A stretch of 5,935 bases of DNA from Phycisphaerae bacterium SM23_33 (GCA_001303665.1 LJUF01000229.1:1-5935); one strand, 5' to 3'; shown: positions 1 to 5,844, numbered from the stretch's first letter. Program-made: numbers and translations. Notes: generated by a model from the sequence alone, not told the origin.

Positions 1-1
1 C

Positions 2-205
2 GCCCGCCGCTGCCAGCAGGACGTCGAGTACCTGAACCTGTTGGCCGGCTGTGAGGGTTGGGACCGCCAGCGGGTCCGCCGGGCCCTCGCCGCCTACAGC
101 GACGACCCCGAAGCCCCCCTGCTGATGTACGGCAAGCTGTCGCTGGACAAGCTGGACGAGCTTCGCCGCCGGCTCGCCGCCACCATCGTGACCCAGAAGA
201 AGTAA
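2..205 (+). CDS. C-terminal fragment of a protein cut by the window edge; possibly glycoside-hydrolase-like (DUF4091 type)
   Basis: An open frame runs from the window edge to a TAA at 203-205 and gives the last 67 residues of a longer protein. It begins ARRCQQDVEYLNLLAGCEGW and ends with a charged helix and QKK. Third positions are almost all G or C, like the other host genes here, which supports real coding. The QQDVEYL stretch, followed by an LxxDxLxxLR segment, resembles from memory the C-termini of planctomycete glycoside-hydrolase-like proteins of the DUF4091 type. That identification is tentative because no catalytic region is visible. The start lies outside the window. The gene converges on the - strand gene that ends at 272, leaving a 66-bp gap. 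That it is coding is fairly sure; its function is not. Confidence 0.6.
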   Translation, partial: ARRCQQDVEYLNLLAGCEGWDRQRVRRALAAYSDDPEAPLLMYGKLSLDKLDELRRRLAATIVTQKK

Positions 206-212
206 TCTGCAT

Positions 213-262
213 CCGCCAGCCTGGACCCAGAAGCCCACGACGGCGCCGCCGCTCCCTGGCGG
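213..262 (+). terminator. Possible hairpin terminator between convergent genes
   Basis: CCGCCAG (213-219) is the exact reverse complement of CTGGCGG (256-262), and the right arm is followed by TTTC. The loop is long (36 nt) and GC-rich, with room for internal pairing, and the T tract is short. It lies just past the stop at 205 and before the opposing stop at 272, the expected place for a shared terminator. The evidence is weak. Confidence 0.25.
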
Positions 263-271
263 TTTCAGGGG

Positions 272-844
272 TCATAGCACGGCCCACTCGCCGACGGTGA
301 TGGCTTCGGGTGAGAATTCCCACGGGATCGCCGTGTCCAGCTCGGTTTGGGCCGCGATCTCTTCCGCGTTGCGGCGGTCATGGACCTGGGCTGCGACGAA
401 CCTGGTGTCCTTGGGGTGGAAGGCGACGGCGTGGCCGCGCCAGGCCGGCCAGAAACCCCTCGCGGACTTGAACTCTACGCGGTGAACGCGCAAGCGGACG
501 TCGTCATAGTCGCACTCAACCTCCTGTCGGCCGCGGACGCTCCGCTGGCAGAAGCTGGCCTTGCCGCCGGCTGGGTCCAGGACCATCCGTTGCCATTGCA
601 GCAAACACGTGATAGCCCACGCGGCCATGGCCAGGCCACAGAGGAGAAGCGCCCAGAGCAGCAGGGTTATCGGCCCCTCCCAAGCCGGCCCGGTATCCCA
701 GAGGACAAGCCCGGCTGGGCCGGCGATGCCCAAGCTGAGCAGCAATTGGTACAGGCCCAGCGCCACGCTGTTGTTGCGGTAGATCAACCGGCCCTGCGCG
801 TCGCGATGCGGCCTGACTCGGAATGACCCGCTGCCCCGTGGCAT
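272..844 (-). CDS. Hypothetical protein with two transmembrane segments and a soluble C-terminal domain
   Basis: This gene encodes a 190-residue protein that I do not recognise. The N-terminus (1-27) is basic and polar. Two hydrophobic segments follow at about 28-49 and 58-83, separated by a short loop, forming a membrane hairpin. The remaining ~105 residues are soluble, with alternating hydrophobic positions (VECDYDDVRLRVHRVEF at about 109-125) and a charged RRNAEEIAAQTELD helix near 158-170. This order, a TM hairpin then a beta-rich domain then a helix, recalls small bacterial membrane proteins with a PH-like domain, but only as an inference from the pattern. The ATG at 842-844 is preceded on the - strand by GGGAG about 6 nt upstream, which supports this start. 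It was originally divergent from the dehydrogenase gene at 2482; the IS now separates them. No partner gene on the same strand is adjacent. Confidence 0.75.
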   Translation of the reverse strand: MPRGSGSFRVRPHRDAQGRLIYRNNSVALGLYQLLLSLGIAGPAGLVLWDTGPAWEGPITLLLWALLLCGLAMAAWAITCLLQWQRMVLDPAGGKASFCQRSVRGRQEVECDYDDVRLRVHRVEFKSARGFWPAWRGHAVAFHPKDTRFVAAQVHDRRNAEEIAAQTELDTAIPWEFSPEAITVGEWAVL

Positions 845-900
845 GAAAACTCCCTGCCCGACCGGAGCCCGACTTGGGGCGAGCCCGGCCGGTGCAGGCC

Positions 901-928
901 ATAGTAGCTACGCCCCCGCCGCTGGCAA
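901..928 (-). promoter_or_regulatory. Candidate sigma70-type promoter for the two-TM protein gene
   Basis: Reading the - strand, a -35-like TTGCCA (928-923) is followed after 16 nt by a -10-like TACTAT (906-901). Initiation near 894 would give a leader of about 50 nt before the ATG at 844. This is the best match in the 845-988 intergenic stretch, and its AT-rich -10 stands out in a GC-rich background. The IS end at 989 lies upstream and does not break it. Confidence 0.45.
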
Positions 929-977
929 CTTCGCCCGCCGGGCGCGAGAGGCCGGGAGTTTCGGGTTGGCAATTGGC

Positions 978-988
978 GATTGACAATC
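978..988. repeat. Target-site duplication, left copy (11 bp)
   Basis: GATTGACAATC directly abuts the left inverted repeat of the IS and recurs exactly at 2409-2419 next to the right one. An 11-bp duplication falls in the range made by IS4-family elements. Identity of the two copies suggests a recent insertion. Confidence 0.92.
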
Positions 989-1016
989 AATAGTGTTCGG
1001 GATTTCCGGTTTTACA
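989..1016. repeat. IS left terminal inverted repeat
   Basis: The outer 16 bp, AATAGTGTTCGGGATT, are an exact inverted match to 2393-2408. Similarity continues inward to 28 bp with 23 matches: two short mismatch blocks, then a shared TTACA. This end is downstream of the transposase. Confidence 0.92.
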
Positions 1017-1071
1017 GGCCCGACCTTGTAGCAATGGTGGGCATCGCTGAGAGTCCGAAGCGAGTTTAGAA

Positions 1072-1128
1072 TCTGCGTGATTCCGTGCGCGCAGCATCAA
1101 CGGCGGACACCGCCTCGACAGACGCAGA
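1072..1128 (-). other. Nested inverted repeats downstream of the transposase stop
   Basis: TCTGCGT (1072-1078) pairs with ACGCAGA (1122-1128). Inside the loop, GGCGG (1102-1106) and CCGCC (1110-1114) form a tight hairpin with a 3-nt loop. The structure starts about 10 nt past the transposase stop at 1139, where a transcript terminator or end-protecting structure would be expected. There is no T tract, so a Rho-independent terminator is not demonstrated. Confidence 0.3.
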
Positions 1129-1138
1129 ACCCGCAACC

Positions 1139-2278
1139 CTACTTTTGCTCTTTCAAACGCTGGATATGGGCGACCAGTTCCTCGTCTCGAACCCATCCCT
1201 GCAGGTGCAGGCAGATGACCCGAAACGTCGATTTCCTGGGTTTGCGTCCCGTCCAAAGGCTCACCAACATCGAGGCCAGCAAGGCCACGTACACCTGCAG
1301 CGTCAGCCCTGTGGGGCTGAGGCTGAGCCAGTTCCGGCAGCCCAAAATGCACTTGAACCACCGAAAAAACAGTTCCACCTGCCAGCGGTAGCGATACAGA
1401 AGCCCGACCAACTCCGCCGACAGATCCGTATTGGTCAGCAGAATAACCTCTTGGCCTTCTGGGTTCCGGATCACCAGCCGCCGAACGGGGGCCGTCAGCT
1501 TGCCCTCGGTGAAGGCCGAGCCCATTCGCACCCCCTGGTCGCAGACCACCCCCACCTCCCGGTCGGCCTGGCTCAACGGCCGATCTTCCACGACTTCGTA
1601 GCTGGAGTTGTCTTTCAGCCGGGCGATGAAGAAGGACTCGGCCTCGTGGATGGCCTGATACAGGCCGTAATCGAGGTAGCCGCGGTCGATGAGGTACAAC
1701 TTGCCGCTTTGCAGCAGCTTCCGCAACGACTTCTTCTCGCTGCCCAGAGCACGAGTGATCTCCGCGGCGCTGGGAATGTCTCGTTCGATGTCGTAGTGAA
1801 GGTGCAGCCGCACGCCGCGTTTGCCGCTCTTCTTGCGAAATGTCGCCCACACCATCTTCGGCAAACATCGCAGGAACGAACCGTCCACGGCGGTGGGAAC
1901 CCCCGGCAAGTCGTCCCGTGTTCTGTCCTTCGGCAGCCTCTGCACCTCCCGCCCAAGCTGCTGCAGGATCGGTTCCAGGTAGGTGGGGTCGAAGACCTTG
2001 GAAGCCGACTCGCTCATCGAACCCAGCGAAGTGTGTTTGACACCCACGACCTCCTGGATGTCGTGAAAGTCGGTGGCCTGCTGCAGGGCCCGCAGGCTGT
2101 CGAGGATGGGATTGAAAAAGTGTAGCAGCAGCAACCACACCCAGTGATCCATGCAGAACTTGCGGTTGCCGTGGACGGGCAGGTCGGCAAGCGGCTGCAA
2201 CAACTGCTGGAAGCTGCGAAGGTACTTCAAACCGCGCAGCTGCTCGGGCCGCGCCCGCACCTTGGGCTTGCTTGCCAT
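1139..2278 (-). CDS. IS4-family DDE transposase
   Basis: This 379-residue transposase cuts and rejoins the ends of its own element. The RNase H-like DDE residues are all visible: D132 in AVDGS, D198 in LIDRGY, and E302 in YRYRWQVELFFRWFK. Around the glutamate, Y295, R298, E302 and K309 have the spacing Y-2-R-3-E-6-K that is the signature of the IS4 family. The length is usual for the family, and no frameshift or internal stop is seen, so it should be functional. The ATG at 2276-2278 is preferred. An in-frame TTG four codons upstream (2290) exists but would fall inside the proposed -10 region. No Shine-Dalgarno sequence precedes the ATG, so translation may be weak or leaderless, which would limit transposition. 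The stop is a TAG at 1139-1141. Confidence 0.95.
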   Translation of the reverse strand: MASKPKVRARPEQLRGLKYLRSFQQLLQPLADLPVHGNRKFCMDHWVWLLLLHFFNPILDSLRALQQATDFHDIQEVVGVKHTSLGSMSESASKVFDPTYLEPILQQLGREVQRLPKDRTRDDLPGVPTAVDGSFLRCLPKMVWATFRKKSGKRGVRLHLHYDIERDIPSAAEITRALGSEKKSLRKLLQSGKLYLIDRGYLDYGLYQAIHEAESFFIARLKDNSSYEVVEDRPLSQADREVGVVCDQGVRMGSAFTEGKLTAPVRRLVIRNPEGQEVILLTNTDLSAELVGLLYRYRWQVELFFRWFKCILGCRNWLSLSPTGLTLQVYVALLASMLVSLWTGRKPRKSTFRVICLHLQGWVRDEELVAHIQRLKEQK

Positions 2279-2283
2279 AAGTA

Positions 2284-2313
2284 TATACAAACAGGCCTGT
2301 TAGGAAAGCGCAA
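2284..2313 (-). promoter_or_regulatory. Candidate transposase promoter
   Basis: On the - strand, TTGCGC (2313-2308) and TGTATA (2289-2284) are separated by 18 nt, and only 5 nt separate the -10-like box from the transposase ATG at 2278. Initiation at the usual distance would fall at or just inside the start codon. Overlapping TATATA and TATACT registers make the exact -10 uncertain. The -35 match is moderate. Confidence 0.35.
2290..2301. repeat. Perfect 12-bp palindrome in the transposase promoter spacer
   Basis: AACAGGCCTGTT equals its own reverse complement. It lies between the proposed -35 and -10 elements, 12 bp upstream of the transposase start. It could bind a dimeric protein or be chance; the palindrome is certain, its role is not. 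Confidence 0.5.
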
Positions 2314-2380
2314 GTGTTTTCTGGGCCGAATATCACTTTTTTTCACCGTCCCTGCTGTGGCCTTGGACAGCTGGAAAGGG

Positions 2381-2408
2381 TGTAATCCCAAGAATCCCGA
2401 ACACTATT
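2381..2408. repeat. IS right terminal inverted repeat
   Basis: The outer 16 bp, AATCCCGAACACTATT (2393-2408), exactly match the left end in inverted orientation; the inner part is imperfect. This end lies upstream of the transposase and 73 bp from the dehydrogenase ATG at 2482. Confidence 0.92.
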
Positions 2409-2419
2409 GATTGACAATC
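2409..2419. repeat. Target-site duplication, right copy (11 bp)
   Basis: GATTGACAATC is identical to 978-988. It contains TTGACA, but no convincing -10 follows at 16-18 nt on the + strand, so it is not called a promoter. The remaining 62 bp to the dehydrogenase ATG (2420-2481) hold only a ribosome binding site that I can support. Confidence 0.92.
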
Positions 2420-2481
2420 GCACACTGAACGGGCCTGTGACTGGGAGCTGTGCGAATGTGTTGCGGAGAAGGAAACCGCTC

Positions 2482-3510
2482 ATGAAGCTGATCGTGGTGG
2501 GAGCCGGCTGGGCGGGCGAGGCCCACGTGAAGGCCGTCAAGGCCTTGCAGGGCGAGGGCGTGGACTGCGAAGTGGCGGCCCTGGTGGACGTGGATCGCGA
2601 CCACCTCCAGGAAAAGGCGGGCGAGTGGAGCATCGAGACGACGTACGCCGACCTGGGCTCGGCCCTGGCGGCCTGCGGCCAAGCCGACGCCGTGGTCCTG
2701 GCCACGCCCCATCACCTGCATCGGGAGGGCACCGAGCTGGCAGCCGCCGCCGGCAAGCACGTCCTGGTCGAAAAGCCGATGGCCCTGGCGCTGGCCGACG
2801 CCGACGCCATGATCGAGGCGTGCGGCCGGGCGGGCGTGACGCTGATGGTCGCCGAGAGCGCCCGCTACCATCGGATGAACCTCGCCGTCCGGGATGCCCT
2901 GGCGGCCGGCAAGATCGGGCGGGTCCTCAGCGGGCGGATCAACTTCATCCCCAGGGGTCGCCACACCTACGCCTATCCCGGTCGGCGGGCCTGGCTGGCC
3001 GACCCGGCCGTCTGCGGCGGCGGCATCTGGATGCTCAACGGCGTCCACGACATGTCGGTGGCGAGGATGCTGCTGGGCGAGCCGGTGCGGATCTACGCCC
3101 GGGAGGTGCACTCGGATAAGTTCCAGAGCCCGCTGGAGGCCACCGTCGTGGCCCTGGTGAGCTTCGCCGGCGGGGCCGAGATCACCATGACCGTCAGCGC
3201 CGAGCTGCACGGCTACAAGCGCTTCGGCGACCTGGCCCTTTTCGGCACCGACGGGACGCTCTTCTGCCGCCGGCGCGATGCCGCCGAGCTGGCTATATAC
3301 ACCGAGGCGGGCACCGAGACGATCGACTGTCAGGAGGACGCCCCGGGCCAGGGGGGCGGGGCGTTCGTCCGGCAGATGAAGGAATTCCTCGCCGCGGTGG
3401 CCGAGAGTCGCGAGCCGGCCACCGGCGGCGGGTCCGAGCGCCAAACGCTGGCCGCCATCCTCGCCGGCTATGAGTCCATCCGCACAGGCCGGCCCGTGGA
3501 GCCTGGTTGA
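2482..3510 (+). CDS. Gfo/Idh/MocA family NAD(P)-dependent oxidoreductase
   Basis: This 342-residue cytoplasmic protein has the usual two-domain layout of the family, which oxidises or reduces sugars, inositols and related polyols with NAD(P). The N-terminal Rossmann fold starts VVGAGWAGEAH (G7, G9, G12), with an acidic dinucleotide-binding position at D36 (LVDVD). The EKP motif at 97-99 supplies the family lysine K98. The C-terminal alpha/beta domain contains GGGIWMLNGVHD (179-190), with the conserved histidine H189. The aspartate usually four residues before that histidine is replaced by L185, with an Asn next to it. The ATG at 2482 is chosen because GGAGAAGGA at 2465-2473 is well placed and the Rossmann strand begins at once; an upstream in-frame TTG at 2407 would lie in the IS end. 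The URO-D family gene follows after 52 bp and is probably co-transcribed. The substrate is unknown. Confidence 0.92.
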   Translation: MKLIVVGAGWAGEAHVKAVKALQGEGVDCEVAALVDVDRDHLQEKAGEWSIETTYADLGSALAACGQADAVVLATPHHLHREGTELAAAAGKHVLVEKPMALALADADAMIEACGRAGVTLMVAESARYHRMNLAVRDALAAGKIGRVLSGRINFIPRGRHTYAYPGRRAWLADPAVCGGGIWMLNGVHDMSVARMLLGEPVRIYAREVHSDKFQSPLEATVVALVSFAGGAEITMTVSAELHGYKRFGDLALFGTDGTLFCRRRDAAELAIYTEAGTETIDCQEDAPGQGGGAFVRQMKEFLAAVAESREPATGGGSERQTLAAILAGYESIRTGRPVEPG

Positions 3511-3562
3511 CCCGGGGCCTCGCATCCTGTCGAATCAGCAAGTCCACGAGTCGAGGCATGCC

Positions 3563-4714
3563 ATGACCCACAGGGAACGGTTCTTTGCCGTCGTCGAGGG
3601 CCGCCGGCCGGACCGGCCGGTGTTCTTTCCTGACATCAGCGACTGGTACGCTGCGGCTCGGACCCCGGCCGGGCAGCCGGGCCGGTCCGGGGCGGGGCGC
3701 TTCATCGCCGACGACGACCCCATGCACGCCGAGAGCGGCAGCATGCCCCAGCGCTTCGCCGGTTGGACCTACCTGGACTTCTACCGCAACTTCGACTGGG
3801 GCCTGCCGGTACACATTTACGACTGGTACCGGCTGGCGTACGACGGCGTGGAGCACAGCGTGAGGCAGGAAGGCCGCCGGCGGATCACCCGGCTGCGCTG
3901 CCCCAACGGCGAGCTGGAGAAGGTGGACACCCTGGCGGCCGACGGCTCCTGGGCGCCCACCGTTCACCTGGCCAAGGACCTAACCGACCTGGAAATCATC
4001 AGGTACGTCGTGGAGCACAGCCAGCCGGTGCCGCGCTATGATCGCGTCGCGGAGGTGCTGGAGGGAATCGGCCGGCAGGGCGTGGCCGACGTCGCGGTGA
4101 TGCGCTCGCCGTTCGGCAAGCTGGTGCACGAGTACCTGGGCTTCGAAAAGGTCGTGTACGCCCTGTACGACGACAGGCAGGCCGTGCTGGATTTCATGGC
4201 CTTTCAGGAGGCCCGCGACCTGGAGATGGTGGCCTTGGCGGCCGGCTCGCCCGCACGGATCGTCATCCTCTCCGACCACGCCGACGAGAACCTCATCTCC
4301 CCGGCGTACTATCGGGAGTACTGCATTCCTTTCTACCGCAAGGCCGCCGAGATCCTGCACCAGGCCGGCAAGGTCTTCTCCACCCACCTGGACGGCAATT
4401 TCAAAAACTACTTTCCGCTTCTGGCCGAGACGGGCTTCGACCTGCTGGACGGCTGCACGCCTGCGCCGATGATGAACTACGAGCCGGAAGAGCTGGCCGC
4501 GGCCCTGCCGGAGGGGCTCGCCTGCTACTGCGGCGTGCCAGCCACCTTGCTGTGCCAGCACCTGCCGGACGAGGAGATTGTCGACTTCGGCCGGCGGATC
4601 CTCGACGCGTTCGCCGGCCGGGTCATCCTCAACATCGGCGACATCCTCCCACCCAACGGGGACATCCAGCAGGTCATCCGCCTGGGGGAAATGTCCCGTT
4701 CGTGGATCAGGTAA
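3563..4714 (+). CDS. Uroporphyrinogen decarboxylase (URO-D) superfamily protein, divergent
   Basis: This 383-residue protein has the layout of the URO-D TIM-barrel superfamily, which includes the haem enzyme HemE and corrinoid/CoM methyltransferases of the MtaA/CmuA type. It opens MTHRERFFAVVEGRRPDRPV, the usual entry helix, then FFPDIS. Later segments are DHADENLISPAYYREYCIPFYRK (238-260), STHLDGN (273-279), CYCGVP (321-326) and a typical C-terminus, NIGDILPPNGDI (357-368). The HemE substrate motif RQAGRY is absent, so haem synthesis is unlikely. The HxC zinc-ligand pair of MtaA-type methyltransferases reads H275-L-D277, so a standard zinc thiol site is incomplete, although C321 and C323 remain. 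The ATG at 3563 is preferred: GAGG lies 6 nt upstream and it matches family starts. An in-frame ATG at 3470 would overlap the dehydrogenase. Its pairing with that gene suggests modification of a sugar or methylated compound; this is inference. Confidence 0.85.
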   Translation: MTHRERFFAVVEGRRPDRPVFFPDISDWYAAARTPAGQPGRSGAGRFIADDDPMHAESGSMPQRFAGWTYLDFYRNFDWGLPVHIYDWYRLAYDGVEHSVRQEGRRRITRLRCPNGELEKVDTLAADGSWAPTVHLAKDLTDLEIIRYVVEHSQPVPRYDRVAEVLEGIGRQGVADVAVMRSPFGKLVHEYLGFEKVVYALYDDRQAVLDFMAFQEARDLEMVALAAGSPARIVILSDHADENLISPAYYREYCIPFYRKAAEILHQAGKVFSTHLDGNFKNYFPLLAETGFDLLDGCTPAPMMNYEPEELAAALPEGLACYCGVPATLLCQHLPDEEIVDFGRRILDAFAGRVILNIGDILPPNGDIQQVIRLGEMSRSWIR

Positions 4715-4732
4715 AGCAAGCCAACCGGCCCA

Positions 4733-4761
4733 CCGAGGCCTTTTCAGAGAAAGAGCCTCGG
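4733..4761. terminator. Hairpin between convergent genes, possible bidirectional terminator
   Basis: CCGAGGC (4733-4739) pairs with GCCTCGG (4755-4761). After one C-A mismatch, the inner bases CTTTTC and GAAAGA allow five more pairs (one G-T) around an AGA loop. It sits in the 50-bp gap between the stops at 4714 (+) and 4765 (-). Neither side has a T tract directly after the stem, so it may act only as a pause or an end-stabilising structure. Confidence 0.5.
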
Positions 4762-4764
4762 CCG

Positions 4765-5490
4765 TCAGATGCGCCCAAACCCCAAGCCGAGGACGGCACT
4801 GACTATCAGCACGATCGCCCCGCCGATGATGGCCAGCCCGACCAGGATCACACCGATCCAGATCAGCCACTTGCCGACCCGCCGGGCCCGCTCGCGGCCC
4901 AGAAACGGGGCGAACACGGTTGCGAAGAACCCTGGCACCCGCCGTAGAAGCGCTCCGAGGATGATGAACCACACCGGCGCCAGCGGAAGCGGCGCCAGCA
5001 GCACCAGCAGCCCCAGAAACACGTACACAACGATCAGCGGGGGGTAGATCAACCAGCGCTGGGCCCGCATTTCGCCCTGCTCGGCGGAGAAGGCCAAGGT
5101 CGCCCGGGCCAGAAAGAAACTGGCCAGCATCAGCACGTGAAAGGCCGGGAAGACTGTAAACAGCAGCAGCGCCAGCACGAACAGGCCGAAGCTGAGGTAG
5201 GCCAGGCGCAGGTCCTCCGGGCCCTGTCGCAGACCGGATAGCATCCGCCACCACCAGGCCCGGTCCTCCTCGGGGACCCATTGTGCGGGGCTTCCCAGCT
5301 TGCCCAGTACGGGGTCGAGGGAAGCGACACCGACCGGCCTGGGGGCGTCGGCCAGGTCGTTTTCGATGTGCTCTCGAATGTCCCGCTCGACCTCGGCCGG
5401 GTCCACCGAGCGGCAGCCCCGCAGGGCCGACCGGACCCGGGCGATGTACTCGGCCAGGCGGCGCCCGGCTTCGTCGTCAAGTTCAATCAC
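4765..5490 (-). CDS. PadR-associated membrane protein with HAAS/DUF1700-like N-terminal domain
   Basis: This 241-residue protein has a soluble helical N-terminus and a membrane C-terminus. Residues 1-75 contain YIARVRSAL, then VERDIREHIENDL (34-46) and LGKLGSPAQW (62-71). That order of helices ending in an LG-x-P element is the pattern of HAAS/DUF1700 domains, which are typically encoded beside PadR regulators. Hydrophobic stretches lie near 98-116, 118-135, 148-168, 172-186 and 207-235, suggesting about five membrane spans. The start is a GTG at 5490-5488. It overlaps the TGA of the upstream PadR gene in GTGA, and AAGGAG lies about 8 nt before it, so the two proteins are probably translationally coupled. 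The likely role, as inferred for such pairs, is a membrane-linked signalling partner or the regulated target of the repressor. The family call rests on pattern and neighbour. Confidence 0.78.
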   Translation of the reverse strand: MIELDDEAGRRLAEYIARVRSALRGCRSVDPAEVERDIREHIENDLADAPRPVGVASLDPVLGKLGSPAQWVPEEDRAWWWRMLSGLRQGPEDLRLAYLSFGLFVLALLLFTVFPAFHVLMLASFFLARATLAFSAEQGEMRAQRWLIYPPLIVVYVFLGLLVLLAPLPLAPVWFIILGALLRRVPGFFATVFAPFLGRERARRVGKWLIWIGVILVGLAIIGGAIVLIVSAVLGLGFGRI

Positions 5491-5837
5491 GGCATGTTCT
5501 CCTTCTCCACGGTGGAATCGAGCCCACGTTTGACTTGCTCCCAGTAGGCGTTCATCCGTCGCAGCAATCCTACTCCGGCCGGGGTGAGGGCGTAGTACCG
5601 CCGCGCGGGTCCGTCGGGGGAGGGCTCAATGGTCGCCTCCACCAGGCCCTCGCGGCGGAACCGGCTGAGGATGGGATAGATGGTGCCCTCGCTGATGACC
5701 AGGCCTTCCATCGCCCGAAGGGATTTGACGATGTCATAGCCGTACCGCCGGCCGGGGCGGATGGCGTTGAGGATGGACAGCTCCAGCAGTCCCTTGCGGA
5801 CCTGCGTCACCCAGTTGTCCAGGAATGTCTGGGCCAT
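5487..5837 (-). CDS. PadR-family winged-helix transcriptional regulator
   Basis: This 116-residue DNA-binding repressor consists of the PadR winged helix with a short C-terminal dimerisation helix. Family landmarks are KGLLELSILNAI (15-26), RYGYDIVKSL (31-40), the recognition-helix region ISEGTIYPILSRFRREGLV (48-66) and the wing plus GPARRYYALTPAG (77-89). The last ~25 residues form the helix usual for the short PadR subfamily that responds to hydrophobic or toxic compounds. The ATG at 5837-5835 is chosen over an upstream TTG at 5873 because that TTG is part of the -35 box. No Shine-Dalgarno sequence precedes the ATG; the promoter position suggests a leaderless mRNA. The gene overlaps the membrane protein gene by 4 bp (GTGA). 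An inverted repeat within its promoter suggests autoregulation. The ligand is unknown. Confidence 0.93.
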   Translation of the reverse strand: MAQTFLDNWVTQVRKGLLELSILNAIRPGRRYGYDIVKSLRAMEGLVISEGTIYPILSRFRREGLVEATIEPSPDGPARRYYALTPAGVGLLRRMNAYWEQVKRGLDSTVEKENMP

Positions 5838-5844
5838 AGGCGGG

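Larger units (their letters stand above)
989..2408 (-). mobile_element. Complete IS4-family insertion sequence, 1420 bp
   Basis: The element is bounded by perfect 16-bp inverted repeats (AATAGTGTTCGGGATT at the left, its reverse complement at the right) and flanked by identical 11-bp direct repeats. It holds one transposase gene on the - strand (1139-2278), with about 135 bp of non-coding DNA at each end. Base composition is visibly less GC-rich than the flanking genes, and the right end has A/T runs (2336-2343), consistent with acquired DNA. Intact ends, an intact transposase and a perfect target duplication together suggest it is recent and possibly active. It lies between the divergent genes starting at 844 and 2482, so it breaks no coding sequence but may alter expression of either. 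I cannot assign an ISfinder name or an IS4 subgroup from memory. Confidence 0.94.

Noticed and set aside
1085..2125. Long + strand open frame (346 codons) antisense to the transposase
   Set aside because: It is a shadow of the transposase, which has full DDE and Y-R-E-K motifs on the other strand; the antisense product shows no recognisable domain or ribosome binding site.
987..2336. 449-codon - strand open frame overlapping the transposase in another frame
   Set aside because: The translation is low-complexity Arg/Ala/Gly/Pro typical of a GC-rich off-frame reading, and it runs through the IS end.
2411..2439. TTGACA in the right target duplication as a promoter for the dehydrogenase
   Set aside because: No acceptable -10 box lies 15-19 nt downstream; the candidate hexamer at 17 nt is CCTGTG.
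2407..2481. TTG start at 2407 extending the dehydrogenase by 25 codons
   Set aside because: The extension begins in the IS inverted repeat and target duplication, and it precedes the Rossmann fold with unrelated sequence; the ATG at 2482 has a good ribosome binding site.
2404..3525. 373-codon - strand open frame antisense to the dehydrogenase
   Set aside because: It is a mirror of a well-supported Gfo/Idh/MocA gene in GC-rich DNA; it has no domain of its own.
3470..3562. Earlier ATG (3470) for the URO-D family gene
   Set aside because: It would overlap the dehydrogenase by 41 bp and add a Pro/Ser-rich tail unlike the family; the ATG at 3563 has GAGG 6 nt upstream and matches typical starts.
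3980..5281. 433-codon - strand open frame across the convergent gap
   Set aside because: It crosses the URO-D gene antisense and the HAAS gene out of frame; both have clear family features in their own frames.
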